NCBI RefSeq assembly: GCF_035582795.1
Contig: NC_134371.1
Location: 49,021,001 to 49,085,000, forward strand
Reading direction: 5' to 3'
Origin: Mycteria americana
Lineage: Eukaryota; Chordata; Aves; Ciconiiformes; Ciconiidae
DNA: 64,000 nt
Positions 49,641 to 62,100 of this stretch are shown piece by piece. Under the pieces are notes generated by a model. That model had not been told where the DNA came from and searched no databases. It worked only from the letters and a program-made list of their open reading frames with translations. The position numbers and the translations under genes were made by a program. Every line of letters begins with the position of its first letter. The first letter of the stretch is position 1.

Positions 49641-52600
49641 CTTAATATAGGAAAGACAAAAAAAAGAAGTAAACCGCATCAAATTTTAGCCATCTATTCA
49701 GAAAACCATCAAACAACTTGGCTATTTAATAAATTAAGCAAGATCACAGAATGATGCCATTTAATAATTTTGACATGATACATGTACTTTCCTCAAAAAA
49801 AATCTTAAAATCATGTAGTGAAGACTCATTTTTCAATACCTCTATTTTATCTTACGTGCTTTTCAAGAATCTTAGTAAATCCAAAATCAGTGCCACAAGA
49901 ATCTGCCATACACAGTATCATTGCTAGTTGTATGAGAAAAACTGCAACAGCAGTTTACTTAGTATCAGCTCAACTTACTGTATATTCATATTTTAAACCA
50001 GCAATATGAGTTTGCCAAATTTCATGAACAAAAGTATCTTCTTTGAGTAAAAGTTACAATATAAAGTAGAATAAATGACTAAAAATGGTATATCAGGCAT
50101 TACTGAAATTGTGACTTTAACCTTCAATATTATTTTGTAAGTGCCAAATGTAATTCAGTAAAATCAGATAAAATTATCATAAAAATGATAGATGTTCTAA
50201 CATTGATATATGTGCTTATTTTCAGCATATGTAATTATTTCCTCCTTTAAAACTGTCTTATTAGGTTTTAGCATAATCTTAGGATTTTTAGCATAACGTC
50301 AAAAAATAATTAGCAAGGGCAAGGAACGTTACTTGTTGAACTACAAAACAGGAATGGTGTTACAGATTAAATTTCCATTTCTGATGCTCATTTGCTCTGT
50401 GACCTTGAGGAAGCCTTACAAATTTCTCTTTGCCTTAGTTTCCTCATCTGTAAAAGCACACTCAGGTGTGCTTATCTTGCAGAAACGTTGCAAGGCTTTA
50501 GTCTTTTAAAAAAAAATTAGAAGCAGGACATATATAATTACAAATCTCAAAACCTTCTTTTACATTACCGTGCTACAACTGGTTTTACTGCTTCTTCTGC
50601 ATATACTAAAGAGATTTTCAGTATTCACCTCTAGCATAGGGCATGTTGAAACAGCACAGGGCACAAGCAGCTCTGCCTTCTCTAGCTGTCTCATTTGACT
50701 GAGTTCTCTTTGAAATCTTGTCACTTTAACAAACACAACAGAGTAATTTAGGAGGTTAATTTTCAAATAATTTTTCAACATTTCTTTTTGAACAGGTACT
50801 CACTAGAAAAATTTGGTAAACCTGACTTTGGACAATTCTGGGCAATAGATTAGCAATACATACTAATGCTCATAAAGCTACGTTTCAATAGCTCAGAATA
50901 TCTTTTGGTTAGATAAATACAGAAAATGTTTAGCTGTAAGCATAGAAGCAAAACAAATATGTCTGCAACAGCTTTCTTTCATATTACAAATGCTTTCTCT
51001 TTTTTACTATTTCTTTTGCCTCTTTTAAAATTGTTTTAATGACTATTTGTCAAATTTATCACAAATACTCCTTAAATTACAAGGTAGACCCAATGATTTT
51101 AATATTAATGTGCTACAACTATAGACAAGTGTTGACTTCTAATGGCAAACAGATGGACTGTGTTTTTAAAACATATTATTATACTTTTATAATTTTTTTG
51201 TGTAATATTTAATGGTACCCTGCCACAAACCGCTCAAATAATTGTATGTGGACCCATAACCAATTTATTGCTGCAGTTTGTACCCTGAGGCACAGCAGTA
51301 CTCTGCATTCCCCAGATTTGCTCTGTGAGTCAGTTAGGAAGGAGCCAGTCCAGATGTAAATATTTTAGCTATGAATTCATCTCTTTCGCCAGTTTAAGGC
51401 TGAACTCCCACGACTGGAAAATACAAGGATTGTATTGTATTGACCACACCTTCTTCTGCACATTTGCGCATGATCTTGGCAGCACCGCACAAAGGTCGCT
51501 GTGATGAGGGGTTAAACATCCCTGAAAGGAGGTTTTACTAGTGTGTGACTTCCCCTGTTGTATTTGTGTGGTGACTAGTAGTTCCCTCTCCAAACTGCGA
51601 GAGGGAAGTAAACTGTAGGAAAAACAAAAATCCATGGCGAATGAAAGGAAAAGAACAGTTGTAGAACAGGAACGAGCTATTGGAGGAAGATTTTCTTCCA
51701 GACAGGACCTCAAGGCAGCCTAATGCTGCATTGCAAGTGTTGCATCAAGAACACTGCAAGCAGAAAAAAAAGCAACGGGCAACAGCTACTTGTAACATGT
51801 GCATGAAGAGCCAGGTAGTCACTCTGGGGTTTGGGCACAGAAACCTCTCCTCTCTGTGCTCTGGACAAAAGAGAACACCCGAGAAAGGGTGAGCCAGGCT
51901 GCCGAGTAGAAGGCAATGCACAGGCAGCATCTCTTCAATAGCGTGAAGGCTGGGATGGCTCATGGGTAACAGACTTAGAAATTCTGAAAAATAAGTTTGG
52001 AAGTGGGGGAGAGGAAGAAGACCTGCAATTGTTAGGCTGGTAATCTCTTCAGACCTTTAAGCAAAGCGGTATCTACCTCCATCTACCTGCATGTACATGT
52101 AAATAACGAGGCCTGTGAGATACAGGACATTTTGTATGGCCCCTCTTTCAGTGAAGCTGGTTTTAAAGACAGCAGTCATTGCAGCAGTAATTCTTAGCCT
52201 CTCAGTAATTCTTAGCTCAGCCTTACTGAGAAACCGGCAGCGCTCTGCACAGTGCCAGCAAAGGCTGAGTTAACTTGGGTCTTGCTCTACCCATGGCCTG
52301 TAACACACTCTCAGCCCCTACTCAGAAACCACTCCAGCAGAGAGGCAAGAACAGATACTGAAGCTTCCATTGCTCAAAACCTAGACAAAGAGGGGTTTGT
52401 ACACATTTTCTGCTTTCTGGAGGCAGGAGGGTGGGAATTATAACATGCTGCATTCAGTTACTTAATTATGTTGATTATCCATCAGCATTGAGTTTATCAA
52501 TTCTGAAGTCTGATTTTTTACATTCTCCCCGAGTGTAAGAAAAATACGTACATAAAGGGAACTGAGAGCATCACCTTATGGCAAAGACTAACACGTGCTT

Positions 52601-53117
52601 ATATAATGGCATAGGGACTGGAAGTTCCCTGCTGTTCTGGAAAAAGAAAACATAGTTTAGGAACATCTCCTAGAAAGGGAAAAACCTCTCCACTCCTTTT
52701 CCCCCACACAATCTGTTACTCGATGAGTTCATATTTCAGCAGTGTCAGAGGAGGTCCTTCTCAGCTGCTGTTCCCCAAACCTTTCTGTGTTCCCACCTCT
52801 CTGCTACAATGCAGAGCTCTCTGAAGATGGCAAAACCAGACACTCTTTAGCCCAGCTACCAAGGGCTGCCTGCCATGCAAAGCTATCAAGCTCTTCTCAT
52901 CTGGAAGCGGCGCCTCTTGCCTGATTAACAAGGGAAACAGGACAAACCAGATTCCCTGCTAAGGGACAGCTATCCTATGCTGTGCACGTTTCGTAACAAC
53001 AGTAAATAGAGGGACTGCAAAATCATTTTCATCAGTTGCAAATTCTCTTCTAGTGTTTGTCACTGGACTAAGCCAAACTTTACATACAGCCATAAGCAAT
53101 CCTTAAGGAAAACTTAC
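49641..53117 (-). other. SNX7 intron 6
   Basis: A 3.5-kb intron with no recognisable repeat or exon. A slightly more GC-rich part lies at 51370-52440. Confidence 0.85.
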
Positions 53118-53317
53118 CATCAGAATTTCACTATAGAGAACGTATTCATGTAAAATCGGTAGCAGGTTTTCTGAAAGCCCTGCCATTCGCTTCTCCGTAG
53201 CCTTGCAACACTTGTCGATGCAGCTGGCAACACCTTTTAGGGAGTCTGCTATATCTTCTTCCGATGCTGACCACAGTGTGTGGATGGGGCCGTATTCCTT
53301 CATTTCATTAAAATACT
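53118..53317 (-). CDS. SNX7: SNX7 exon 6: BAR domain
   Basis: The 200-bp exon (phase 1 in, phase 0 out) encodes EYFNEMKEYGPIHTLWSASE with the split first codon, then EDIADSLKGVASCIDKCCKA and a helix through LPILHEYVLYSEILM. This is the best-conserved BAR segment and the strongest single identifier of SNX7. The heptad-like spacing of hydrophobic residues suits the BAR dimer coiled coil. The acceptor sequence is TTAAG|AG, two AG dinucleotides in tandem. Only the upstream AG keeps the reading frame from exon 5; use of the downstream one would delete 2 nt and shift the frame. The donor is GTAAGT. Confidence 0.97.
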
Positions 53318-55224
53318 CTTAACAGGAACATATACAGATATTAGTCTTTTGTTCATTAATAGATGTCCAAGTGATACTAATTGCAACCTCATATTTACTG
53401 TGAACAAAGCAAGAGACTGAGGCTAATGTTTAAATTTGCTCAAATGACCAAGATAAGTAAACTGTAGTTAATTTTATGAATAAACTAATCAATGAATGTA
53501 TTGTAATTAAGTAGTTCCTAGAAACCTATCAGCAAAAATGCCCCAGTGATTTTAAAAGGACACATACACTTTTAGACCTGATGGGTTGTATTCAGTTCAT
53601 CCAATGATCTGAATTACTTCACACTGTCTTCACAGAGAGGGACATGAGCCATAGCAGCCCTGGGCAGCCATTAGTCTGATTTACTTCTGCTGCCCTGAAT
53701 TCTGCTACTGTAATGCTCCGAATCCCATTATTAAAACTAGTAGCCTTGGTATGTCCCAAAAGCTGCAGAAGACACACTGAAGTTCACTCCAGTTCTACAG
53801 GTGTTATCTCCTTTAGTAGTTTTTATTAATCTAAATACATGGATATCCTACAAATTATTTCTCTTATGTCTCTAGGCCAAGTGATAATCTGTAAGCAGAA
53901 AGAAAAAGGTCCAGAATTCAATGTGCCATTTGGCAGGACTAAACTTGGGCAAGGCTGGATATGACCTGGAAGCTGCATATTCACAGGAGGGTACTGTGAA
54001 CACGTTGGTCATGTATTAGAAACACAATTTCATCACAGCTGAATTTATAATGAAGAAATGTCCAAGAAAAGATGCAAAGCAGACGTGTGCCATGAAGAGT
54101 GTAATGTTTACTTCGAGATTAATTGGACAAAAAAAACCTCCATGGAAGATATAATTAAGAATCCCATGTTAAGCTACAGCAAGCAGGAATGTTCTCTAAA
54201 TCACAGCTATCAACAGTTCATATCCACGACAGTGCAGCCTTGCACGCAAGCGTTCTGCCAAGTGCAATTTGGAAAATCTAGAAAGATATAACCTACAGCA
54301 TTTGGGAGCATGTCAAAATTTGTAAGGTTTTCCAAGAAATATTTTGGCACTGATGCCTTGAACCTACAGACCTCAGCCAGCTATTTCCACTGAAATTAAC
54401 AATATCAAAAGGAAGTCTTTTCACCAACATGTATTTTCCTTTTATAAGACTCCTCCAATTTAGTGAGGACACGCTGAGATCTGGTACTGCACAATAAAGC
54501 ACAAGGGCTCAGTTATTAAAGAACACAGTGCAGCTCTTCAAATTATATTACATCATAGACAATAAAATCCCTCAAATTCTGACCAGTGGAAATTCTACTG
54601 AACAGGCCTAGTCTGAGATCAGGGTCAATCTCAGAAAGTCAGTAATTTAGCATTCCAAGTAGGTGTTCAAACTGCTGTTACTTAAGGAAAAAACTGAGAT
54701 TAAGTCATCCCTCTTAAGAAAACTCTAACAGGCAGTTTCCCATGACAGAAATTATGGCCAACAGTAAAGCTATTAAAAAAGAAAAATCTGCTTGGTTAAC
54801 ACAGAGAAAAGGTGCAGAATGAAACCAAAAAGAGACCTGGAATCTAGACAGCATTATGCCAGTACAAGACAGCACAGAAAACTGTGACTGTTTACATTCC
54901 ACTGAAAGTACAAAACAAAAGGTCATGCAGCTTTCCAAAAAGCACAAATAACAAGATAGCCATACTAGCTACGTTTTCTTCTTTCTAAGTTCCTTATCAA
55001 GTAGTTCAATGACATGCTAAAACTCTTCTTATTAACAAGTTATGCAAATTAACTTGAAGGTCTGCCAAAACAATGACCATTAGGAAAAGCACAGTATAAA
55101 CACAAATCTCCCTTTTCCCCTGCTTGCTGGAAAGAGTATTTTGCCTGGCACAATGAAAACTAATTTACTTTTCCAACATATTAATTTCTTAAATCAATAA
55201 AACTAACATCTGTTTTCTACTTAC
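53318..55224 (-). other. SNX7 intron 5
   Basis: A 1.9-kb intron. I see no repeats, RNA genes or additional exons in it. Confidence 0.85.
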
Positions 55225-55426
55225 CCCTTTCTTCCTTGTAAATTCTATGAGCTATTTTGTCTAGTACATTTATTTTCTGACTAAATGTTTCCATGTAATT
55301 GTTCATTTCTGTAAACATTTCAGGACGATTTTTAACTCCTCCTCTTACTGAGGATGCTACAGCTCTGACGGTCTGTCCCATCCTGCTCAGCAAACCGGGA
55401 CCCTGCTTCTTGTGCGAGGAGAGTTC
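55225..55426 (-). CDS. SNX7: SNX7 exon 5: PX-BAR linker and first BAR helix
   Basis: The 202-bp exon enters in phase 0 and leaves in phase 1. It encodes ELSSHKKQGPGLLSRMGQTV, then RAVASSVRGGVKNRPEMFTE and a helical run ending HRIYKEER. In SNX-BAR proteins this segment is the amphipathic linker between PX and BAR domains plus the start of the first long BAR helix; the GPGLLSRMGQ stretch is characteristic of SNX7. From memory, mammalian SNX7 reads RGVKN here, so the RGGVKN form would be a one-residue insertion, which should be checked. The acceptor is CTGTAG and the donor a perfect GTAAGT. The split codon completes to glutamate with exon 6. Confidence 0.95.
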
Positions 55427-56377
55427 CTACAGACAGAACAAGCTGTGTTTACTTCCATGTACTTTTTTGAATTCTCTGAAAATAATGCATACTTTAAAGC
55501 TTTTTTTTTTTTTAAGCAAAACTACATACGTGTCTTTTTAGTGTATAAATCTTACTCTAAAATTATTAGACCAGTGTCAGAACCGTACCTGTCACGTGCA
55601 TTTATTAGCTAAGCTTTTCTGGGCAAACACAAGCACGCCGTGTATCACGCTCTCACAAGAGTGATTAAAGATGGCAGAGAACCTTTACTCTTTCATTCCT
55701 TAGGGTGAGTTAGCTAGTTTGCAATTTAGCCTTTTGAACAGGAAAGCAGAGGCAATGATTGCAGAAATAAGTCATAGAGAAAAGGAAACAATGCTCCTAC
55801 TGGAAGAAATAATCCACCTATTTTTTTTGTAACTCTTCTTGTATGTTGCTAGGATAACCTTTGCTGAAGTTCAGAGGCATGCTTTTCCGAGTACAAAACT
55901 CCAATTTTCAGCTAGACTCATCTTGCAAAAATACAACAGGAAATTCAAAGGCTGTATTTTTCTTTTATGAGACTAGTATAACTTTTTAAAAAAAGCAGAT
56001 GCAAAAGACAGCGCCATGCCAAAACAATAATTAATTTAAAATACTACTTTTCATATAATCTTGGAAGCTTCTGTGTATACCGAAAAGCATGCAGTGTAGA
56101 AATACTGTGAATTTGCCACAAAAATCCAAAATGCAGCAACAAAAACTGCTTTGGAAGGTACAGCAATATTTATGGCCACACACATGATTACCAAAAGCAC
56201 AGAAGAAAAGGTTATCTCGGGGGATGAATATTCCATAAATCCCCTGCCGCCTTCTGACACTTCTGTAACAAGCCGTGGGAGGACAGTATTGAATACTGAA
56301 CTAGGGAGACTCCTGATACACTCTACTAACACAAGACGTGGTTCACATAACTGTAAATAAAAATAAAGTCATTTTAC
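55427..56377 (-). other. SNX7 intron 4
   Basis: A 951-bp intron with a T-run near 55500-55513 on the plus strand. Nothing else recognisable. Confidence 0.85.
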
Positions 56378-56542
56378 CCAGGCCTGCGCAGTAAGAAAAA
56401 TTTTGAAGTCTTCATTAAAAGTTAAAGTTGGATGATCAGCAATACGGTTCAAAAATTTATGTAAAGCTTTTCTTCGAGTCTCAATGAATTCATCACTAAA
56501 TCGTTCTACCATTCCTTTCATTATGAATTTTTCAGGCAATGG
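56378..56542 (-). CDS. SNX7: SNX7 exon 4: end of PX domain
   Basis: The 165-bp exon encodes 55 residues, starting [15 protein letters not shown] and ending [14 protein letters not shown]. It carries the second half of the PX lipid pocket: the lysine after the PxxP-type loop (PLPEK) and the arginines of [11 protein letters not shown], followed by [10 protein letters not shown], the closing helices of the fold. All expected basic residues are present, so lipid binding is probably intact. The acceptor is CCTTAG and the donor GTAAAA. It is separated from exon 3 by only about 416 bp, the shortest intron in the window. Confidence 0.95.
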
Positions 56543-56958
56543 CTAAGGAAAAAAGAAAAAATACATCATATAATTTGCATAACATTAAGGGTATTATAAT
56601 AGTTCTTCTAGTTACTAAAAAACACAGGTATACCTTGTAGAACCCACCATGCAAAAACCAAATCGTTATAAAGTGATCACATTCAACAGTGGTATAACAT
56701 GGTTCTTGTAGCACACAGTGCAGAAGAATGTAAGTAAAACTAAGAAAGAAGGACATAAATTACTGCAAATGGCACAATTACAAACATAAGAAATACCTTT
56801 ATGGGATTTTTAATTCTCACAAATGTATAAAGCTAATGAAACTAGGTTGGTTTAATGTTTGTGAGATTTCAGAAACTGAAAAGACCTCAAACATCTCTGT
56901 ATAAAACTGGAGCCATCTTATAAACAAAGAAAAATAACTTAAGTTTTAGCAAACGAAC
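56543..56958 (-). other. SNX7 intron 3
   Basis: The shortest intron (416 bp), starting with the unusual donor GTTCGT. No other content recognised. Confidence 0.88.
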
Positions 56959-57069
56959 AGGAATAATCAGTGTCGGATGTGCTTCTTCAAGTTTGCTCTT
57001 CAACCAAAGGAAATCCTGATACCGTCTTCGAACTTCATATTCACTGGAGTCAAATTCACCACGAGATGT
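56959..57069 (-). CDS. SNX7: SNX7 exon 3: PX domain core
   Basis: The 111-bp exon encodes 37 residues, [20 protein letters not shown] followed by [17 protein letters not shown]. The RRYQDF motif is the signature basic/aromatic patch of PX domains, where the arginine and tyrosine contact the phosphoinositide headgroup. It is phase 0 at both ends and joins exon 4 to complete the proline-rich IIP-PLPEK loop. The acceptor is TTTCAG. The donor reads CCT|GTTCGT, which keeps the invariant GT and the +5 G but departs from GTRAGT at +3 and +4. No better GT lies in frame nearby, and the protein junction is exactly that expected for SNX7, so the boundary is well supported. Confidence 0.95.
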
Positions 57070-58927
57070 CTGAAAACCAGAGGCAGAAAAAACAGGCCCA
57101 GGTTAGAATACCAGAAAAAAAGAGCAAAGTAGTTTTAGATTTTGGAGAAAAATGAGTACTTGAAGGGAGTGTATACATGATTCTATTTTGCCTGTATTAT
57201 TTGCTTGCTCTTTTTTAAAGTGCAATGATCAACTACTTGAAGAGATAAAACACATCCCATTTTAGCAAGAAATCAAAGTTCTATTGTAAAAAAAAAAAAA
57301 GAAAAGCAAGCACTAAACTGCACACAGAGTGACTTATAATAATTGGCCTACCACAATGTTTCCAAAAGATTTCAATCATTATTTTAGCGTGGCATTTTCC
57401 TTTTAGCAATCATGGTTACGTTCATTACTTTTAGGGCATTTCTTTTAAAGTGATTAGTAATCTACAAGTGAGGAAAGTCCATTTTTTAGCATTCTGAAAA
57501 AAAAACCCAAATAGCTGACATACGTCCTTGGGATCTGCTGACACTAGTCAACAATCCCCACATTCAAAACAAGAAAACTTCAGCATATCAGAGCAATAAC
57601 ACTTCCTGTGCTGCTTAATGGCTTCTGCGTTCCATCATCAATTCCAGTTTTGTAGCCCTTTGTTAGAACTTGCCAACAAACCTTTAATGCCTAGAAAAAA
57701 TGCTTATTACAGTGTTGCAAAATTGTCAGACCATGAGATTTATTTGATCACTGCTCTATCTTCTAGAATCAAGCCACAAAGAGCCCGTGTTTTCATTAAA
57801 GTAATGTGTGCTGTTTAGCATTCATTGTTGCACAGAGATTTATAATGCGATGCAAGTAAATTCTAAAAACCTCAAAACACGCTTTTGTAATCTAAACATT
57901 TTTGAGGGTTGAATAAAAATTTTTCAAGGTATGTGGGAGGAATGCTATTACTTTATCATCAACAACCAGCACTTCAAATTAAATACGATAAGAAAGGATA
58001 GAATAGATAAAAAAGCAAAAGCAATCCACCTTACAGCCCTTCCATACTTGCCTGAAGAAAAAATGTTCTCTCGTCTACAAAAACATGCATAAGTGAAAAT
58101 TATTGCTAGCAACCTAACGAAGATAGCTCTCTTCCTACTCTTTAAATATTTTATGACGAATTGATATCTCCTCTCATTTAAGGATGAATAATTCCCATTT
58201 GAAAATTTGGTTTTAAATGAATCTTTTAAAAAGAACTCAAAGTAAAATAAATTAACAGTGCAATTTTCAAAATGCAGCCTGCAGAATATTTGCTGGTAGT
58301 CCAAGAAGAGGTGGCTAGTCTCACAAGGCTGACTTTCTTCCTTATTTCCAGTAAATAATTTGCATTCAGAACAGCTAAAAATACACTTAGTTGTTTCCTA
58401 ATATTACTTTTTCATTGGAGAATTGTGACAGTTTCCCTAGAAATCATATGCAACTGTAAATGGGAAACAAATGTCCATGTGATAGTGGATGCTGTAATTA
58501 CAAAAGAATGGAACTGAAAGACTTTGTAGCAGGTAACATTTATGCAAGACAAAAGACTGCTAGCCTGCAAGTGATCCAAAAGTCATAGATACTTGGGCTA
58601 ATATAGTGTCTTTGAACTGAATCAGTCTTTCTGCTTTTTCATATTCCTGCTGAAGATCACAATAGAAAATGTTATTCTCATATAGAACTGATTTGGCTGT
58701 TGAAGAATTATTAGCTATTTTCTCAGCATAAAAAACGTAAGCACCTCTACTGAATTTTTTTTCAGAATCTACTGCACAGTTTCATACAGTTTTAGTGGTC
58801 TATAACTCATGGCAAAATCAGGGTATAATTTGAATTTAGTAACATCCCAGAGAATGGTATGCAAGAAGAGTGAAAATGCTACTACTGTTATCAATGTAAG
58901 CCATTATAGCCACGAGTAGATGCTTAC
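57070..58927 (-). other. SNX7 intron 2
   Basis: A 1.9-kb AT-rich intron with a poly-A run (57288-57300). No additional exon or known repeat seen. Confidence 0.85.
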
Positions 58928-59110
58928 CTTTGTGACTACTCTGTATGTAATACATGTTTCAATGGCTGTAATGTGGCTTTCAGGATCATCGACTGTAATG
59001 AAGAGATCTCTTAATTCTGGTTCATCTTCAAATTTATACTGGTTTATCATTGATGAGGGGGATATTGGCATTGAAGGACTGAATGAGTTTACCTCAGCCA
59101 GTGATGTATC
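58928..59110 (-). CDS. SNX7: SNX7 exon 2: linker and start of PX domain
   Basis: The 183-bp exon encodes 61 residues in phase 0 at both ends. It begins DTSLAEVNSFSPSMPISPSS, a serine/proline-rich lead-in, then reads KFEDEPELRDLFITVDDPES and ends ITYRVVTK, the first beta strands of the PX domain. The acceptor is CTGTAG and the donor GTAAGC, both ordinary. The mammalian protein has a very similar NSFSP...MINQ...KFEDEP stretch here. An acidic exon-1 segment containing the start codon should precede it but is outside the window, so this entry is an internal exon and none of its methionines should be taken as the start of the full-length form. A shorter isoform starting near this exon is known in mammals and cannot be excluded. 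Confidence 0.95.
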
Positions 59111-62100
59111 CTACAGATAAGACATGCGAACATCCATATCAATACATCTTTATATACAAACAAACACACACATGCAAACACATATGTCTCAGACACTAAA
59201 ATGGCAAGCTTTTAAATAGTCTGGTAAAACAGATAAGACATAGAGCAGATGAAAGAATTATATAGTACATGGCAAATCTATTATCCTTTTCAGTATTTGC
59301 TTCAGTGAGGATGTAAGAAATTAGAATGAGATTGATCTTAAAACTGATGAAAGAGCAAAATGTTACCATTTGACAAGAATGTTATGCATAGCTAGAAAGA
59401 GAACTTGCCTATGAATGCTAAAATTAGTTATGAATCCAATCCAGTGACTATGTAGGATACTTACCAGCTTTATTAAAATTGTTAGAAGCCAGTTACTCAG
59501 GACTTATGAAGTTTGAATTATCTCTAATAACCTGAACAAGGTGGATAAAAAATGATGACTTTAAAAGAAAACAAGACAAAATCCAAATGAGAATTTTTAT
59601 TGGAATTGGATATTTCAGTTTGCATACATTTTAAAATAAAGTTTGAAATGGAAAACTTTTACAGAGACATAAATTTAATCTTTTTAAGAAGAAAAACAGT
59701 AAGTAAGGATGCAGTACAAATTTGTTGCTTAATTTCTAAAAAAAAGTCAAACCACTGCTTAGCTGAACTGGAAAACCACTTTTTGATAGCATCAACCACT
59801 TCCACCACAGCTCTCTAAGAATATGCCCCCATAGCAGCTGCTTCTGCTCAGTGCGTTCAGTGGTGATCACTCAAATGCTGAGAAACTGAGTGGAAATTAG
59901 AAACAGGGAAAACTCTAATTTTCTTCCTTAGGTGCAAGTCTGGATGAGATCTACTAATCTAAAATCTTGAAGGATACGGTGCCTAGGAAAATAAATTAAA
60001 TTCACTAACACCATAAAAGAACATAATAAATGAATAAATCACTAAAAATAATAAATTTGGGCAATTAAAATCGATCACTATGTTTTAAATATCAAACATT
60101 TTACACACTTCTAATATATCCAATGCAATGTAGTATTTTCATAACAAACTTTAAAATTAATCTGTTTTCTAGAAGTTTTCTAGAAGGGTAGTTAGGCTAC
60201 ACTAACTACCAAGTGGCAAAGAGCTGCCTTTCCGGTGCCTCATTAACTACGGAGCAAGGAGAAAAGGGATGTTGCTAAAGAGAAAACTGCTCCAATGGCA
60301 GAAGTGGAAATGTGGGAGTCCACAGAAACTAGAGACACCAGCATCATCCCGAGGCTGATCTCGTGGGAGGGAAGAGCACACCACCGCAGTGCTGCTGAGC
60401 TTGGTGAGAGTTGCTTTTTTTCCTTTGAATTCAGCTGGATCAAAATTTTCTCTGGAACATGTTCTCCTCTCTTGTTCTTTTCCTGCCTTAAACCTCATTG
60501 CCTACTGCCATCCCTCTCCTTTGGATTTATCAATGTACTCCCACAAATACAGAGTAGGAATTTATATTGAGAATTATGCAAGGGAAGCACTGATGTACCA
60601 GTTCTCCTCCCATTGCTTAGGTGCAGTTCTTTGAACAGGGAGACAAAAGCAGGATGGAAGACTAAAGGCAATGCTTTAAATATTATATAGCTGCTTACTT
60701 GTACAGCTGTAGGTCATCTTATTTTTACTCAGTGTGTTCCTATGCATGATTTCTATACTGGTATCCAGCCAGCACTGTCCTGAGTGGTGGGGGATTAATT
60801 AGAGAAGCTGTTTTCACTGCCCTCTAGCACTAGCTGGCCACGCTCCACGTGAAGAATGAGGACCGCTAGTTCAGAGCAGCCCATGCGATTCGAAGTGCTG
60901 AGACAACGGGAAATTTCCAGGGCAAGAAAAATGCATGTGAGCATGTAAGGGACTTGAATGGCTGTATAACTTGAGGAATAATGACTCTGCAAGGCCTAAA
61001 TTGGATCAAGGTAAATGTGTTTCATATTTTCTCATTTTCCATGGGTCATTAATACCTTAATGTTTTGTTCCTCCTTCTAGGTTGCTACCAAAAATTGTTC
61101 CATACAGGCAGGTTTCTGAAAGTGTATTTATATGGAAGGGCTTATGAATATGTGGTTTGTGAAACGAAACATGGGCAAAAAAAATCCATAGAATAAGCAT
61201 GTCTTCAGTTCTGTTGTAATACAGCTCTAGTGTTCATCTGCACATGAATGAATGCATGTGAGTTTTAAACAAGCATCTGTTTCTCTTTCTTTATCCTCAT
61301 GATACTTCAGGTTTACTTCCAGCAGTTCTTGAAGTTCATGTGACATGTCTGATGCCATCACAGAAACACAGTCAAAAAAGATGATAATTTTCTATTTTCT
61401 ATACAGCTGTAATTTTGTGGTTGGAACTATGTTTTTGTGTGCATACAGTTGAGGGCAGAAGGAGTTTTGTGGCATAGGAAAATCAGATGATTCTTCTAGC
61501 TCTTGGGTTGTAGAACCTTTTTTTAAAAAAACTTCTTTCCTCTTCATCCATGCAAAGAGAATCAAGGTCCTGTCCCAGATAATGATGCTTTCCCACACCT
61601 CCCCCAGCCCCACCTACCTGCAGTACCCCTTCTCCCTTCCAAGTCCTTTCACTACTGACAGCAGTCGGCAGAGCTATGTGTGGCGATCAGCAAATAGGTT
61701 CATGCATTTTGATTTACTGGCCAGGAGACCAAACAGATAGAAAATCAATGAGCTCCTGGCAGCATGAGGGCCTTGTTCTGGGTCTCCTTCCTCCAACACT
61801 TGCAGTTACCCTATCTCACTCTCACATTTGGCTGCAATGGGTCAGTAAGACTCCAAAATAAATAAGGGAAGGAAAACACTCATACAGCAGGAGCAGCCTC
61901 AAAGTAGGCTGAGCACACAGCTGAGCCTGCAGCTCTCCGTAGAAGACATTAAGCCCAGGGGTTTGCCTAAACACCACTCCTCCCTGCAGCATAGATCCTT
62001 GGCTCAGGGTTGCCTCTATACCTCATCCATCCATCCCTCCCAGCGAGGATCCAGAGCTTGCAATCTTCTGAGGTCAGGGATCCAAAGCGGCTCTGGAGAT

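Larger units (their letters stand above)
34425..59110 (-). other. SNX7: SNX7 gene, exons 2-9 (5' end outside window)
   Basis: Eight minus-strand exons, each bounded by AG acceptor and GT donor, join in frame to about 393 residues ending at a stop. The product matches sorting nexin 7: a PX domain ([22 protein letters not shown]) followed by a C-terminal BAR region (MKEYGPIHTLWSASEED, CCKATEKRM, ADWDRWKQNMQ). SNX7 is known as an endosomal SNX-BAR protein that pairs with SNX4 in tubular recycling and ATG9 trafficking; PX binds phosphoinositides and BAR dimerises and bends membrane. In-window introns 2-8 are about 1858, 416, 951, 1907, 3477, 6015 and 8545 bp. Exon 1 with the start codon is missing: no CpG-rich first exon is visible up to 64000. 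The close paralogue SNX30 is the main alternative; the detailed match to SNX7, including the short C-terminus ending EDSEDRP, argues against it. Confidence 0.95.

Noticed and set aside
58920..59120. Plus-strand open frame over SNX7 exon 2
   Set aside because: Antisense shadow of the real minus-strand exon.
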